Program-made: the position numbers and the translations under genes | NCBI RefSeq assembly: GCF_963678635.1 | Contig: NC_087068.1 | Coordinates: 14,388,027-14,452,026 of the forward strand | DNA length: 64,000 nt | From: Symsagittifera roscoffensis | Taxonomy: Eukaryota > Xenacoelomorpha > Acoela > Convolutidae | Direction of reading: 5' to 3' | The notes under the pieces: model-generated | Database searches by the model: none | The model's input: the letters and a program-made list of their open reading frames with translations, nothing else | Told to the model about the DNA's origin: nothing | Part shown: piece after piece, positions 1 to 11,662 of the stretch | Layout of the letters: each line of letters opens with the position of its first letter | Numbering within the stretch: the first letter of the stretch is position 1

Positions 1-944
1 GTTCGAGAACAAATTAAAAGAAAAAATCATGAAATTTGATGTCAAGTTTATTCTAAAGAACGCAAATTTGTTTTTGAATGAAAATCAAGACTGAAAAGAA
101 ATAATGTAATTTTCTTTGCGCTTGTGAAAATAAAATCTATTTTTTCATTTTAGATGATTTACGCGGACTTGTAAGAAAACTACAGGCTATTTTAAGTGTT
201 GTTTGCTAAAATGGGCATGTCAAGAGAACCTCCTTTACACCAGTGGTTGAAAAGTGAAACATTTCACACAATTTGCCTTTTCATAATCCGAATCTTTGTC
301 TCGAGCACAAAGCGTGACACGGGATTGACGCCAGCTCTAAACGACCGGGGATATCGCTTTAGAAATGAGGGATTAATTTGAATTAAACGGTTTGAATGAA
401 CATGCCAAAATGAACCGACCTTCAAACACAACACACGGTATTTTTTTTACTTTTATCTTCAAAAATGGCCCAAAAAAGTGCTCCAACTGCAATTATTTTA
501 CCACTTTTTCAGCAAATTCTATTGGATGAGATGCCTGAAAATAAAGGAAAATAGACAATAAAGATCTAAAATTCGCTATTTGCTTGCATATTGCTGGAAA
601 TAGAAAAAGACATCAAATATAGATTCAAACTTCACCTGGATTTTTCCACTTTTGGCTTATACAAACCTATTTTGCAAAATTTAATTTTGTTTAAAAATCT
701 TTTGATTTTTGATGATATTCCTTCAGTAATTTTTTCATCTATCATTTTGTCTGACGTAATTGCGAGAGATCCATCGGTTGGTTAAGGCGATTGTTATCAT
801 AAAGAAGTATAAACAGTTTATAACTGCATTCAAACATGCGTTCCTTGGAGTTGAGATGTTTATCTTGGATCCGACCGGGATAAGCCTGATGATTGAAAGT
901 TTTTCTTTCACTGTGACAGTCTTATCTTAAGTGGATTTGACAGA
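1..944. other. Upstream region of the Ig gene, no coding exon recognised
   Basis: This AT-rich stretch should hold the 5' untranslated part and perhaps the promoter of the Ig gene starting at 945. I see no ORF with protein-like composition, no convincing TATA element and no tRNA-like structure. The short ORFs here look like chance. A 5' UTR exon boundary cannot be placed from sequence alone. Confidence 0.4.
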
Positions 945-990
945 ATGAAGATGCGGAAAACTTGGATTTCATTTAGAAGATCGAAGAAAG
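945..990 (+). CDS. Ig-superfamily gene, coding exon 1 (start codon, basic start of signal peptide)
   Basis: This short exon encodes the first 15 residues plus one base: ATG at 945, then a Lys/Arg-rich stretch (MKMRKTWISFRRSKK). It ends at a consensus donor (GTGAGT at 991). It was chosen because the signal-peptide exon at 2097 is open but lacks a start Met and needs a phase-1 partner. This exon supplies the ATG, the positively charged n-region of a signal peptide and the right phase. The 46 bases leave one G that completes an Asp codon with the first two bases of exon 2. A second in-frame ATG at 951 could also be used. The pairing is inferred; a cDNA read across 990/2097 would settle it. Confidence 0.72.
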
Positions 991-2096
991 GTGAGTTCTT
1001 TTTTGAAGTAATTCTATTTTAAAAAAGATTTTGCAGTATTTGTGCATTGATACAAGTTAATCAGACACTTCTTGGCGGTATCGTCAGCTTTTTTTCGACC
1101 CCCTGCCAACCCAAAGGCCCCCCTCCTTTGGTGCTTTTTAGGAAACCTATTTTTGGCTGACCAACCTAATTTTTTTAAACGCACATTCGGCGCCAATAAA
1201 TGTTAATTTTGAGAGGGAGCGCGCCCCAAAAATATGCGGTTTTTTTGTCAAAATTTTCCAAAAAGTGCCCAAAAACGGCTTTTTGACCTGTTTTTTTTTT
1301 GTTCAAAAGTTCGCCTGCTGCATAAAAAAATTGTGCAAATACGGTCTTTATAGTGTTCTAGGAGCGCTCAGCATTTTGAACAACCTAAAAAAAAGTCGAC
1401 AAAATTTTCAAATTTTTTTTGAAAATCCGATCCCCCCCTGGAGAAAATCCTAAATCCGCCCCTGCTGCTCCTCCTCCCCTCCATCTTTGACCATTGTTAA
1501 AGCTAAATATTTCTCAAAGTTCAAGCCTTGAGTACGAAGTGCTATCTTAACAAAGGAGGGGTTGTAAGACCACGCCCCTTAAGGTACCCGTCCTCAGATT
1601 CATGCACGACGTATTTAATGTTTACCCGTTACCTTAGAATACCGAATGTTATCATAATTTAAATGACTGCGGAACTTGTCGCTCTTTGCTTCCATCTGAA
1701 ACTCCTGAAAGATCAATTGCTGACAATTTAAACCAATACAATCATCGCGTTCATCACCAGTAGAACACCAGTAGCAGGTTCTACGGATAACTTCGAAAAC
1801 CTTTTCTGTTCGGTCTTATCTTAATTTTCCTTCACTAAATTTACGAATGAACTGAAACCCATATATGAAGATAGCAGATCTCCGTTAATAAATGCTTTTT
1901 TATGAGAACGTTTTTTTACCGTTTCCCCAAAGCTCCCCAAAAAGTTGTGAAACAAAGCTGTCAAACAAACCTGAGTTTTGATCATTTGGAATATTTGATT
2001 CCAATATTTCAGTTTGAAGTTTTGCTTTCAAACTTTAATTGACATTTTTTTTCAATTACTCAACAACTGCCATGTTTTCCTGTTTATTTATTTCAG
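991..2096 (+). other. Intron 1 of the Ig gene
   Basis: Phase-1 intron of 1106 bp with a GTGAGT donor and a TTTATTTCAG acceptor. Its middle part (about 1082-1464) is an old hAT-like MITE fragment related to the copy at 2629-3000. The rest is AT-rich sequence without further recognisable content. Confidence 0.65.
1082..1464 (-). mobile_element. Degraded hAT-like MITE fragment in intron 1
   Basis: The right end reads as the inverse of the terminal motif CAGGGGCGGAT seen at 2629. Internal blocks (paired 'ccccc/ggggg' stretches, 'ggtcgac' and poly-T) match the same family. The left end is too eroded to place and I found no matching 8-bp target duplication. Non-autonomous: no transposase is encoded. 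Confidence 0.5.
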
Positions 2097-2372
2097 ATGC
2101 GAAAACAACATTCGTGTCAGCGATTCTTCTCTTCATCTTCTCTCTCCTCCAGCCTTGTGATTGTTCTGTGCGGAACACCATTGGTGAGTCATCACCGTCT
2201 GTCTACAAGTGGGACGAGGACGGAAGTGTTATCGTGGACATTCCGGTACACTATCTGGACATGCAGCAGACCAATTTCGTGGGTCGGCAGGGATCTCAAG
2301 TGACAATGCCATGTACAGACTCAAACACTGATAAAATATCCGATAAAGACACGATTGTCGTTTGGAAATTCG
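2097..2372 (+). CDS. Ig-superfamily gene, coding exon 2 (signal peptide core and first half of Ig domain 1)
   Basis: The exon starts after TTTCAG and ends before GTAAGT (2373). It encodes residues 16-107 of the spliced model. A hydrophobic run (FVSAILLFIFSLL) followed by a Cys/Ser-rich stretch is a good signal peptide with a cleavage region. After it come the A-B strands of an Ig fold, with the first domain cysteine in VTMPC and the core tryptophan in VVWKFG. The reading frame is set by these Ig landmarks. The frame starting with the ATG at exactly 2097 gives a Ser-rich peptide without Ig features and is rejected. Both intron junctions are phase 1. Confidence 0.85.
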
Positions 2373-2628
2373 GTAAGTTACTATATTTAAATTATTTTCA
2401 ATTATATTGAACCGCGAGAAATTTGAACGAGAAAGAGAGCAGGTTTCTTGGTCAAAGTGTTCGAACCGGCCGAACATTTGGTCAATTTTCAACTCAAATT
2501 AGAAAATAGTCGTGCAATAATTATAATAATTACTACCGGAACGTTCTTCACTGGATGAAATTATTTGCATTTTCAGTGGAAAACGATTAATGGAAAAATC
2601 GACGAATCCGTTGGGTTGTTATTAAGAT

Positions 2629-3000
2629 CAGGGGCGGATCTAGGATTTTCTCGAGGTGGGAGGGGGCGGATTTTTTTTAGGTCGACCAAATTGATTTTCC
2701 GAGCTCTCCCAAAGCACTAAAAACTCTCTGTTTTGGCTAATTTTTCTGCGCCGCAGGCAAAAGTTTGAAAAAAAAAACAAGCCAGAAAAGGCGGAGCTTT
2801 TAGGCACTTTTTGGAAAATTTTGACAAAAAGCGCGTTTTTCGGCGCGCGCTTCCCCTTAAAAATTAGTCTATATTGGAGCCAACTTTCGAAAATTTTTAG
2901 GGTCCGTCAAAATAGTACAAAGGGAAAACTTTGGGTCGGCAGAGGGTCGAATCCCTGAGGGGAGGATATCCGACCCCCTCCCCACGTAAATCCTCCCCTG
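2629..3000. mobile_element. hAT-like MITE with intact 8-bp target duplication
   Basis: The element begins CAGGGGCGGATCTAGG and ends with the inverted version of that motif (CCTCCCCTG). It is flanked by a perfect 8-bp direct repeat, ATTAAGAT, at 2621-2628 and 3001-3008. An 8-bp duplication with CAGGGGCGGA-type ends is the signature of hAT transposons. At 372 bp with no ORF it is non-autonomous. Related copies lie at 14094-14286, 37718-38032 and 39049-39341, with fragments elsewhere. Confidence 0.85.
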
Positions 3001-3707
3001 ATTAAGATCATGCAAACTTCCTTGATAGTTTTCTAATTTTACCTCTCTTCAATTGGTAGTTTTTAAACATCTTTAGTTGATATCCAACATGACTGCAAGA
3101 ATCAAGTCGAGTCCTTGAATGTCCAGACTTTAAGGTGTCTAAAGCAAAATTTGGCTAAAAATTTTGGGTGAAGCTAACTTCATTTACAGTGTTAAGTACA
3201 AATTATAATAGTTCCAATCTACTTACAAATATTTTGAACAATGAAGAAGCTTCAAATTAATTTGGAATGGTTCATGAGGCTAAAACAATCAACGCACTTG
3301 CTATAGCTTGCAACAAATTTATCGGACGTCTTAAATTTTTAAAATTAATTCTGACCTAGAGACATTGAATTGGCGTTAAAACTGCAATCGAAATTTCAAA
3401 ACTGCGTTCGAATTGATAAAAGAGCAATGTATAATGATTGAGAATTTCATTTTTGCCCTATTTCAAGAGCACAAATGAAACAGCTTGTTCATTGAACAAC
3501 GATATGCCATACAATTTTTCAGAGCACAAAAGCACATAGAATACCGACAAAAAGGCTAAAATTGAAGACCAGTCCGTTGAAAACTATAAGAGTTAAAAAA
3601 ATAAGAAAAAGTTGCACGCTTTTATAAATCGATTGTTGAAAGAAAATGACTTTGTTCTGGTAATTCAGTTAAAAACTTCAAAGAAAACATACTATTTTTG
3701 TTTCGAC

Positions 3708-4275
3708 TATTTTCGAAGAAAATTTCGATATATGTGCTCGGATGTTTAATTCTCCAATTAAAATTCGGCTTTTGACGAAAAAGTTATATATCATCCGAAA
3801 ATTTTGACGGAAAAGTTATTAATGTCCTATTGTATTATTGATGTCATATGGCATATACATTCGAAAGTTATTGTTGTTCTGAGCTGAAATTTGAAAAGAT
3901 AGTTCATTTGCGCTCATTTTTTGTTAAGTTCTGGGGGTTTAAAAATTGCCAATTTGGCCATTTTGGGACATTAAGCCCGCGATCTTTTTCTTGCTATTAA
4001 CGCGTAAGGGGAGGCTCAATCCGTCTTAGAAACTTTTCTAAATTGGATTGAGGCATGATATTTGATCTTTTTAATACATTGCTATGTGCAAAAAAATCAC
4101 TTTGTACCCACTTTACATATTGATTGGGGGATGATTTTCAGAAAACCTCAACAAAAAATTTTTTGAAGTTTTTTTTTGGTTTTTGGAAATTTCATCAATT
4201 ATTTAAATTTAAACTACTTCATTGAAATTAAAATGCAGTCGGAACATTAAGGGTTTCGCCCTGATGTGAGGTGTC
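3708..4275 (+). repeat. Diverged copy of the hairpin-ended dispersed repeat
   Basis: It shares with the 8355-8888 copy the order of several blocks: the 'tgctcgg' start, the 'gggggtttaaa-attgccaa-ttggcc' block, the 'attaacgcgtaag' block, and the closing 'cagtcggaacatt-aggg-ttcgccctga' hairpin. The 5' hairpin is eroded. No ORF. Confidence 0.6.
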
Positions 4276-7200
4276 TTTTTTTGTATTTAGTTCAAATCTT
4301 CCACCCACATTCAATTTGTACTACAAATTGTTGTTCTTTTATCTGTTACTGAACAAACTGAACAAAATAACATGCCGCAATTTAATTCGGAATAATTTCT
4401 AAAGCAAATTAATTCGCTGAATGCACTTCGCGGTCATTGAAAGTTTGAATTTTAGTGCGCAATAACGCTTTTTCCACCGTCATAATTTCGTTATATTTTG
4501 TCGCGCGTAGAGCGTAGCTTCAATTTTGAGCTCAAACTTTTATTATGTTTAAGATATTTAAACAATTTTTAAAGGTGATAGTTTAATTACATGGGTCTGA
4601 AATAAAACCCGAGCATAAAAACTCCATTTTTTTTAAATCGGAACAACAGGCTTTCTTTAACCCAGGAAACCAACTTTTTTGTATTTTAAGTTCGAAACTA
4701 AATCAAGTTCGAAACTATGGCTTAATTTGACTCAAAATCAAAATTCAAAAAAAACTTATCCTTTTTGTAGTGAACGCGACGCTGCAACTAATCAGAAGGA
4801 GCTATAGTGTAGCTAGTATTATTTCAACCGGTTTGACTATTTTAAAGAAAACTAGTATGTAGTCAAGTCAAGCATCACAGTGCTCTTTCAGCCTTGATTC
4901 GATTTCAATTAAAAAGTAATTCAAACAAAATTGTTTTAATTTCAACAAAAACTGGTCAGAATATGATCGAATTTCAGACTAATTTAGACCTCGCCAAAAA
5001 TATATATATATCATATTCCCAGATCAATAAACTATACAAATTTATTCTAAAATAAGTAATAGTTTAGTTGGCATGTGGAAGTATACGCGAATAAGAATGA
5101 GTTTTTGGTGGGTTCTTTTTCCTTTTTCCCCCACCACACTCAAACATGAATTTTATGGTCTAACGAGTGGCTTTACGAGGTTAATTATGAAGACCAAATA
5201 TGTTTGTCATTGCCTAATTAGTCTGCATGTCAATCGGACAAAGTGATTAGTAATTCCAAATATAAAAATTAGCAGGTGAGGGGAGGGGGAAAAGGAAAAT
5301 TAGAGTTTGAAATTGTTAAAAAATGTTTCCCATTAGTTTCTATTCAGTTTTTCAGACGTTTATATCAATAGTTTTAACACGTGTCTTTCTGACAAAGCAT
5401 TTTTCTTTTTTCAATTTTTTTTTCGTTTTTTCGTTTCACCATTTTTTAGGTAGGTCGATTTATGTTGCCATATGTAGAAAATTATTCTTACGCGAAATCA
5501 ATTAACACAAAAATAAAATGTCGTATCGGTTTAATTTCAGTTGTGATTGTTGCTGATTGATTAATCTAACAGCAATCTTCTGTCTGTCCTAAATAAAACG
5601 TTTAATCAATTTTGGTTCATTTTTTTTGCTTTTTAAATAATGCTTTGACTGAAACTAATTTATTGCATATTTAAAGCAATAGTGAACAAATTCGTGAGGC
5701 TTTAAAAACCGAGTTTGCGAAGCATTTTTTTTTGTGGTTATATTTCAGAAGTAACCTCATTTCTTGCACCGAATTTCTATGTTACTTTTCTTCTCCTTTT
5801 CACGTGAATCTTAGAAGGCTGATTATTACACTTGTTGTGATATATATAACGCCTCTTTTTAATGCCTTCAACTTCAACCTTCAATTGACCTTCAACATCT
5901 AATAAGTTTAATTTCCCCTCCAATTTCCGGAAAGACACCACCGTTACTGATCACTTATCCTGTTTTAGTTACATGCAAATAGCTTGTGTTTAAACGATCA
6001 GCAGCTAACTGCGTCTTTAGTTTTTTGGGAACATTAGATTTTCCTTTATTTTCCCTTTCCCATGGGAAGGTGAAGATTAGCATGAAAATCCATCCTGACA
6101 AGTTCTGTAATGCGCTAGATGTCAAAAACATCACCCCCTATGGTGCTGAGTGAATTGCAAGCGTATAAACCGCCGAGCCGAAACAAAAAAGAGCCACAAT
6201 TTGCCGCAAAACGATGACACACAAAAAAACTAAAAGTGTCTAATACTTTTTTTTGTTCACGGGCTTATTTTGAAAGTCTTTCAATTTCAGATTTACTTAA
6301 TTTTTTCAGATATTTTGCATTCCAGTTTTGTAGTAATAATTTAAAAAAACAATGGAGTGATGACGATATGTTGGTAATTTTATCTATTAGGCTCAAGGCT
6401 ATGTCGGCTGTTTGAACTGTATCCGTCAAAAACAGCACCCCCTTGTGGTGTGAATAAAATGTGAATGAATGAGCGCAGTGGGCGAATAAAACCCAAACAG
6501 ACAACCCGTGAATAACCTGTCACGTGTTCAGCCCACCTTCTGAAATGTTTCCAGAATTTTAAACAGCACCCTGCTTCCATAATGATATGCTAATTTCCAG
6601 TCCCATTAGTTTTCTTATTTCCCATTATTGCTCTTATTTTTTCTTCCTAACGCTTGTTTTAAAACATGGTATTGACTTTCTTGAGCAAACAGGTTTCGTT
6701 TTTTTGAGGGACCGCAATTTCAAAATGAGCCGCCCTGATAAGGTACTTCCTTTTCAATTTTCTCTCTTGTGATGTTTTCTTTTCTAAATTGGTTTTTTCT
6801 ATTCTGATTCTTTGAAGTTGAGAATTGAAAATGGAGTGTTTGAACATATCATCATCGCCTTTTGCATTTTGTCCTAAGGGTGAAAAAAGAGTATTGGGAG
6901 AGTTTTAAGGGCTTAACAGGTATCTATATTACTAATACCCCTAGGGAACCTTATTGCATGTAGTTTCTCGATAAAAATAAAGTGATTCTTTTGAAAAGGA
7001 GACTGATATCTAAGGTCTGGACGTATATAGAAAAATGTTCCAGAAAATAAAGTTTTTTTTTTAGAAAACTAACCTCAATCTATCGTTTGAAAAAATTTCC
7101 ATGATTCACATGCAGTTGAACATTGGAACATTTGAGCAGCTTTTTTTGGTTATAAGTCTGAAAAAGCCGAAAATTGGCCGTAAAAGCCTGGACATGAAAT

Positions 7201-8354
7201 GCGGACATCGACCCGAGAAAGAGAGAGAATTTTAAATTGAGTTTGATTTTCTTATTTGGAAGTACGGAAATCATATCGTGAACATACAAAATCAAAGATG
7301 GCGCAGAAGGGACTTTCAAATATTTATGAAAGCAAACCGAAAGCTGCAGATGCAAACTAGTATCCGTTTCCTCAACAAAAAGAACTACTGGATTTTTTTG
7401 ATAAATATTAATGGCTTTATCGATAAACAATTAAAAAAATCGCAGAAAAGTTTGGAGTTATTAAGTAGCTTTTAACATTTAATTTTATAACGCAAATGAA
7501 ATTTTAAAATTTCAATCGCTCATTTTTTTTCAAATTCTCTTTTGGATCGCTTCAGTTTCTAAATTGGCTTTCCATTTAAAACCAAATTTGAATAATCAGT
7601 ATGCAGAAACAGGTTTTATAACTTTCATGGGAAACCTTTGCCTTGTTGTCGGGAGACGGGAATGAAATTTGAATAGATGTTTTCTCATTAAAATTTGTAT
7701 AAACACAAAATCACGCTAGTAAATTGAATGATGCATCGTATTGAAATTCTTTCGAGGAGAAACTTGAACAGTAAATGAAAATTCGGAGTCTTAAACTTTT
7801 TTCTCAGTGCTGAGAAGGAAACAATCGGAGTACTTTGCATATCATTGTTCTTTCAAAAAATGTGACAGATAAATTGTGTTCTTTGGTTTTTCATATTTCC
7901 AGACAAGTTTGAACATTTTAAATTTTTAGTGAGCAATTTTTGATCACGTTTTAATATAGTGTAAACACTTTTGATGAACTGAGCTCAATGCTAAAAACAT
8001 GTTTCACCTGTGATACTTTTTATGAATTATGGGGGTTCGAATTTGGGACTGCTGCGGCCAGTTAAGAAAAATTAAAGCGTGCTAGTCACCAATTTTGTAT
8101 TACCGCGTAGCGTAAACAGCAAAATCGGCCGATTGAAAAATCAATACAAATTGTTGTTTTTGCGTTTTTGCTCAAACTCTCAAACAATATAAGTATTATT
8201 GCGTTCTAACGAGCAAGTGACAAAACAAAAAGCGCTCATGATGATTTCAAAACTAATTAAGGTAATATATACTGTGTCCAAGTGTTGCGTTTTTGATCCG
8301 TTTTTGGAAGAAAAAGACTGAATAGTTATGCTTGTGGTAGTTTCTTTTCTTATT

Positions 8355-8888
8355 GTTCCGACTTTCGATACGAAAGTAACGGAATATTTGTGCTCGGGGT
8401 GGGTTTTTTTTTTCTTCAGACAAATTTCGACTTTTAAACTAGCCGTTTTTGACAGAATTTTTTATATCATTCAAAAGGTACTGTTGTCTTGAGCTCAAAT
8501 TTGAAAAGATATTTCACCTGTGATCATTTTTCGTAAAGTTACGGGGGTTTAAAGATTGCCATTTTGGCCAATTTGGGACAATTAACGCGCGATATATTTC
8601 ATGCTATTAACGCGTAAGCTGACATTTAATCCGTCTTAGAAATCGTTCCAAATTGGTTGAAAGAAGCTTATTTGCCAGAATTGATTTGTTACAAGAAGCG
8701 AAATCTATCTTTTTGTACTTTATATGGCGTGTGGGGGAATGATTTTCATAAAAAAGTTCAAATTTTAGAAAAAAAAAATTCATTCTATTTTATTTCATTT
8801 AATTTTTTTTATGTATTACTGCTGCTCAATAAACCTTAAAAGGCAGTCGGAACATTCAGGGCTTCGCCCTGATACGAGCAAACTTGTT
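8355..8888 (+). repeat. Hairpin-ended dispersed repeat, near-complete copy
   Basis: It starts GTTCCGACTTTCGATACGAAAGT, where ACTTTCG-ata-CGAAAGT forms a stem-loop. It ends in CAGTCGGAACATT followed by CAGGGC-ttc-GCCCTG, a second stem-loop. GTTCCGAC at the start and GTCGGAAC near the end are inverted copies. About 530 bp, no coding capacity. Other copies lie at 41842-43472 (array), 49271-49802 and 51070-51499. Confidence 0.8.
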
Positions 8889-8967
8889 CAGTTAAAAATC
8901 GACTGCTTAACTGAAAAATTTTTTCTCTACAATCTGAAAAAAAAATCATTTTCTTGATCTTAAAAAG

Positions 8968-9455
8968 AACAAGACTACTCATATCAGGGCAAAAAGCTCA
9001 ATGTTTGACTGTTTTTTCAGTCCTATTGAGTAGTTTTTGAGTTTTCACTGTAAGAAAACCTGATAAGTTTTCAAAAAACAATAAAAATTATCAAATTTTT
9101 TTGTCATTTCTTTTTTGAAAATCATTCCTCCGCACGTGTATTGTAGGTGATATTTTTTGCTGACCAAAGTTTTAATTGGACTATATTGCGTGCCTAATTT
9201 CAATTAGGGATGTTTTCTAAGATGGATTAAATCTTCGCTTGCGCGTTAATAGCACGAAACATATTGCGCCAAAGTTGGCCAAAATGGCGAACTCCAAACA
9301 CCCATAACTTTACAAAAAAGGATCACAGGTGAATTAGGTTTTTAATTTTGAGCTCAATACAAACTACTTCTCGAATGATAAAAATATTCGTCAAAAATCA
9401 CTAGTTAAAAAGTCGAAATTTGCATGGAGAAAAAAATAACCCGCCTTTATCGTAA
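8968..9455 (-). repeat. Eroded inverted copy of the hairpin-ended repeat
   Basis: Read on the minus strand it follows the same block order as the 8355 copy. It starts at the weakened 3' hairpin near 8968 and ends at the 'gtcgaaatttg' block. It lies head-to-head with the 8355-8888 copy, so the pair forms a large imperfect inverted repeat. Confidence 0.55.
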
Positions 9456-10185
9456 CCTGCCAGGAGTCTGTCTAAACGGCTCGTTTTATACGTTACATAT
9501 GGCAAAATATATATAGAACTGTTCCAAATTGAATTACAGCAGCTTAATGATTCCATACACTACTCAAATTTGAACTCTTAAAATTTGATATTATCAGCTG
9601 TAAAATTCATAGTTTTGCCAATTTTTAATTGACCAAACACTATCCGAGAACAATAAAAGAGCAGTCGGAATGTTTAAGGCTTTGCACTGATACGAGAGCA
9701 GTCTTTTTGATATTATTTGAGACGCTAAATACATTTCTTTGTGTATTACATGGGCTGTGGGGGATAAAAGGAAAACAAAAAAATTCATTTCTTTAGCGTT
9801 ATGGGGCAGTCGAAACATTCGATTCTTTGACTTGATATACGAGCAGCCTTGAGCCTTGTTCGTCACTTAATATTAGACTTGGCCTGTAAAGATAACAGGT
9901 TGAACAGGTTAATAAGATTCCCTTGTATGAGGGCGAGGCACTGAAAGTATAACGTCTCTGAGGTGGTTTTTAGTGGAAACTTGAAAAATAGAAAAAATGA
10001 TTTCCGTTGTTTTTATTGAAAGTCTGACTAAAGTTTTTCAAATTTTTTTCCAATTCGCAAAAAAAGTTCCAGGCAAATCATAATTTTGAATAACTTGTAT
10101 AGTTTCATTGTGATAAAAAAAGTTTTCGGTGAAAAATTTATAATGGGTTATAAATGCAAACGACATGACAACTAGTTTTGTTTAG

Positions 10186-10398
10186 GTAAAAACTGGGACG
10201 TGGCTTTGGAGTTGGGCTTTCGTCTGTACGGAGTGGCGACCATCAAAGAGGTGTGGGAGTCACGTGCCTCTATTGACAAGGACACCTTTGCCCTCAACTT
10301 AGAGGAGCTAGACGGAGAAGCAGACAGTGGAAACTACTTCTGCAAAGTGTTCGATGCAAACGACGACAGTCTCTTCAAACGCACACTTACTGTTGAAG
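10186..10398 (+). CDS. Ig-superfamily gene, coding exon 3 (second half of Ig domain 1)
   Basis: The exon starts after TTTAG (10185) and ends before GTAAGA (10399), both junctions phase 1, encoding residues 108-178. It carries the D-E-F strands and the second conserved cysteine in the motif D-S-G-N-Y-F-C, then the G strand running into a TLTVE linker. D-x-G-x-Y-x-C is the standard Ig signature, so frame and domain call are firm. The join to exon 2 runs through a Gly codon split by the intron. Family level: V- or I-set domain of a cell-adhesion molecule. Confidence 0.87.
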
Positions 10399-10589
10399 GT
10401 AAGATTCTAGACGGATCTTGTTACCTATTCGAACCCCCGTGATCTCACAACACCCTCCAAAAAAAACAAAGTAGGTGAACTTTTTTACAAGGTGAAAAAT
10501 TTGGGTATGATTAACCGTTCAATTAATCGTTTATATGGATGGAAATTCTTTTGCAGCACAGAAAATTTGACCATTTGGCCAAAACAGGG

Positions 10590-10720
10590 TCTTTTAATTG
10601 CTTTGGGAGAGCTCGGAAAAAAAACTTGGTCGACCTAAAAAAAAAAAAAGGTCGACAAAACTTTTGAAAATTTTTTGAAAGTCCGCCCCCGCCCTCGAGA
10701 AAATCCTGGATCCGTCCCTG
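10590..10720 (-). mobile_element. hAT-like MITE fragment in intron 3
   Basis: The end 'cctcgagaaaatcctggatccgtccctg' is the inverted terminus of the 2629-3000 MITE family, preceded by its 'ggtcgacc' and poly-A block. The opposite end is missing or too eroded to place, and no 8-bp duplication was found. Confidence 0.6.
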
Positions 10721-11584
10721 ACTGAAGGGCTTGTTTTTTTATCTAGTGACGCCGTGCACTTTTTGTGTTGTCTGCTCCTTTTTGCTTTATAGAAAAAATT
10801 AAAGATTGAGTACAAAACCTTGCTTTATAGTCTAATATTGTCTTAAAAATGGGCAAAAATGATTTCAAGTAGCTCTAAAAGTACTATTCTTATATGTTTG
10901 ACAGAGCGATAGCTGTTTTTTTTCTAACCAGATAAAAAACTGGCTTCAAGTTCGTATTTAGTTCAATTTTCTTATTAAAGCTGGTGAATCATAGCTCAGC
11001 TCTTGTTGAAAATATTTTTTGGTGAACTCTAAAGCCCTGTTTATAATTTTTTCGATCAGCTTCAAATTCTATTTTGAATTGTCACCCGCCTATGAAATGG
11101 TCTTGAAAAGAAGAAGAAGATTTTAATTTAATTTAATCAATGGAGCAATCGACATAACTGAGTTGGTTGCACTTTTAAAATTGTTTGTGAATTGATTGCA
11201 AAAAAGCACCATGAAGAGCTATAAAAGACTAAGTGAAAATTGTTTGAGTTGTTCAGATTTTACAGAATGAATTGATTTCAAAAACCGTTTCAAGAAACAT
11301 AACCATCAATAACCACCATCAACAAAATCAGAAAAATAAAAATAATTGCACATTTGCCCTCAGATACACAATTTTTTTGAATCATTACGAATTTGTATTA
11401 AGGTTAATCTATATATGTTCCTATTCCAATCAAATTGCACAATATTAACATTATAATTAATTTTATTTGCTCTTTTAAAAATTATCAGTAAATTCAGTAG
11501 ACTTTTTATAGGCCAGCCAAAAATGAAAAAGTGTTCAACGGTGCCCAAAATTGGTGCTTTTCAGCACTGATGGACATCATTTTT

Positions 11585-11662
11585 TTCGGCACTGTTGTAC
11601 TTCGGCACTGTTTTACTGCCTTTAGAGGTGTTTCAACTGTGCCGAAATACAACAGTGCCGAA
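11585..11662. repeat. 24-bp inverted repeat (possible hairpin or foldback MITE)
   Basis: The arms at 11585-11608 and 11639-11662 are complementary at 23 of 24 positions and enclose a 30-base spacer. Each arm itself contains two copies of TTCGGCAC(TG). There is no ORF. It could fold into a long stem in the intron transcript or be the core of a small foldback transposon. Confidence 0.75.

Larger units (their letters stand above)
2373..10185 (+). other. Intron 2 of the Ig gene, rich in dispersed repeats
   Basis: This 7.8-kb intron separates the two halves of Ig domain 1. It contains a complete hAT-like MITE (2629-3000) and hairpin-ended repeats at about 3708-4275, 8355-8888 and, inverted and eroded, 8968-9455. 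Fragments of the hairpin repeat lie near 9655-9860, and a copy of a third dispersed family near 9470-9545. The stretches 4276-8354 and 9862-10185 show only AT-rich sequence and homopolymer runs, with no gene I can support. Confidence 0.6.

Noticed and set aside
2097-2303. ORF starting with the ATG at the first base of exon 2
   Set aside because: It gives a Ser/Arg-rich peptide with no domain, while the other frame has a signal peptide and Ig landmarks and splices in phase with exons 1 and 3.
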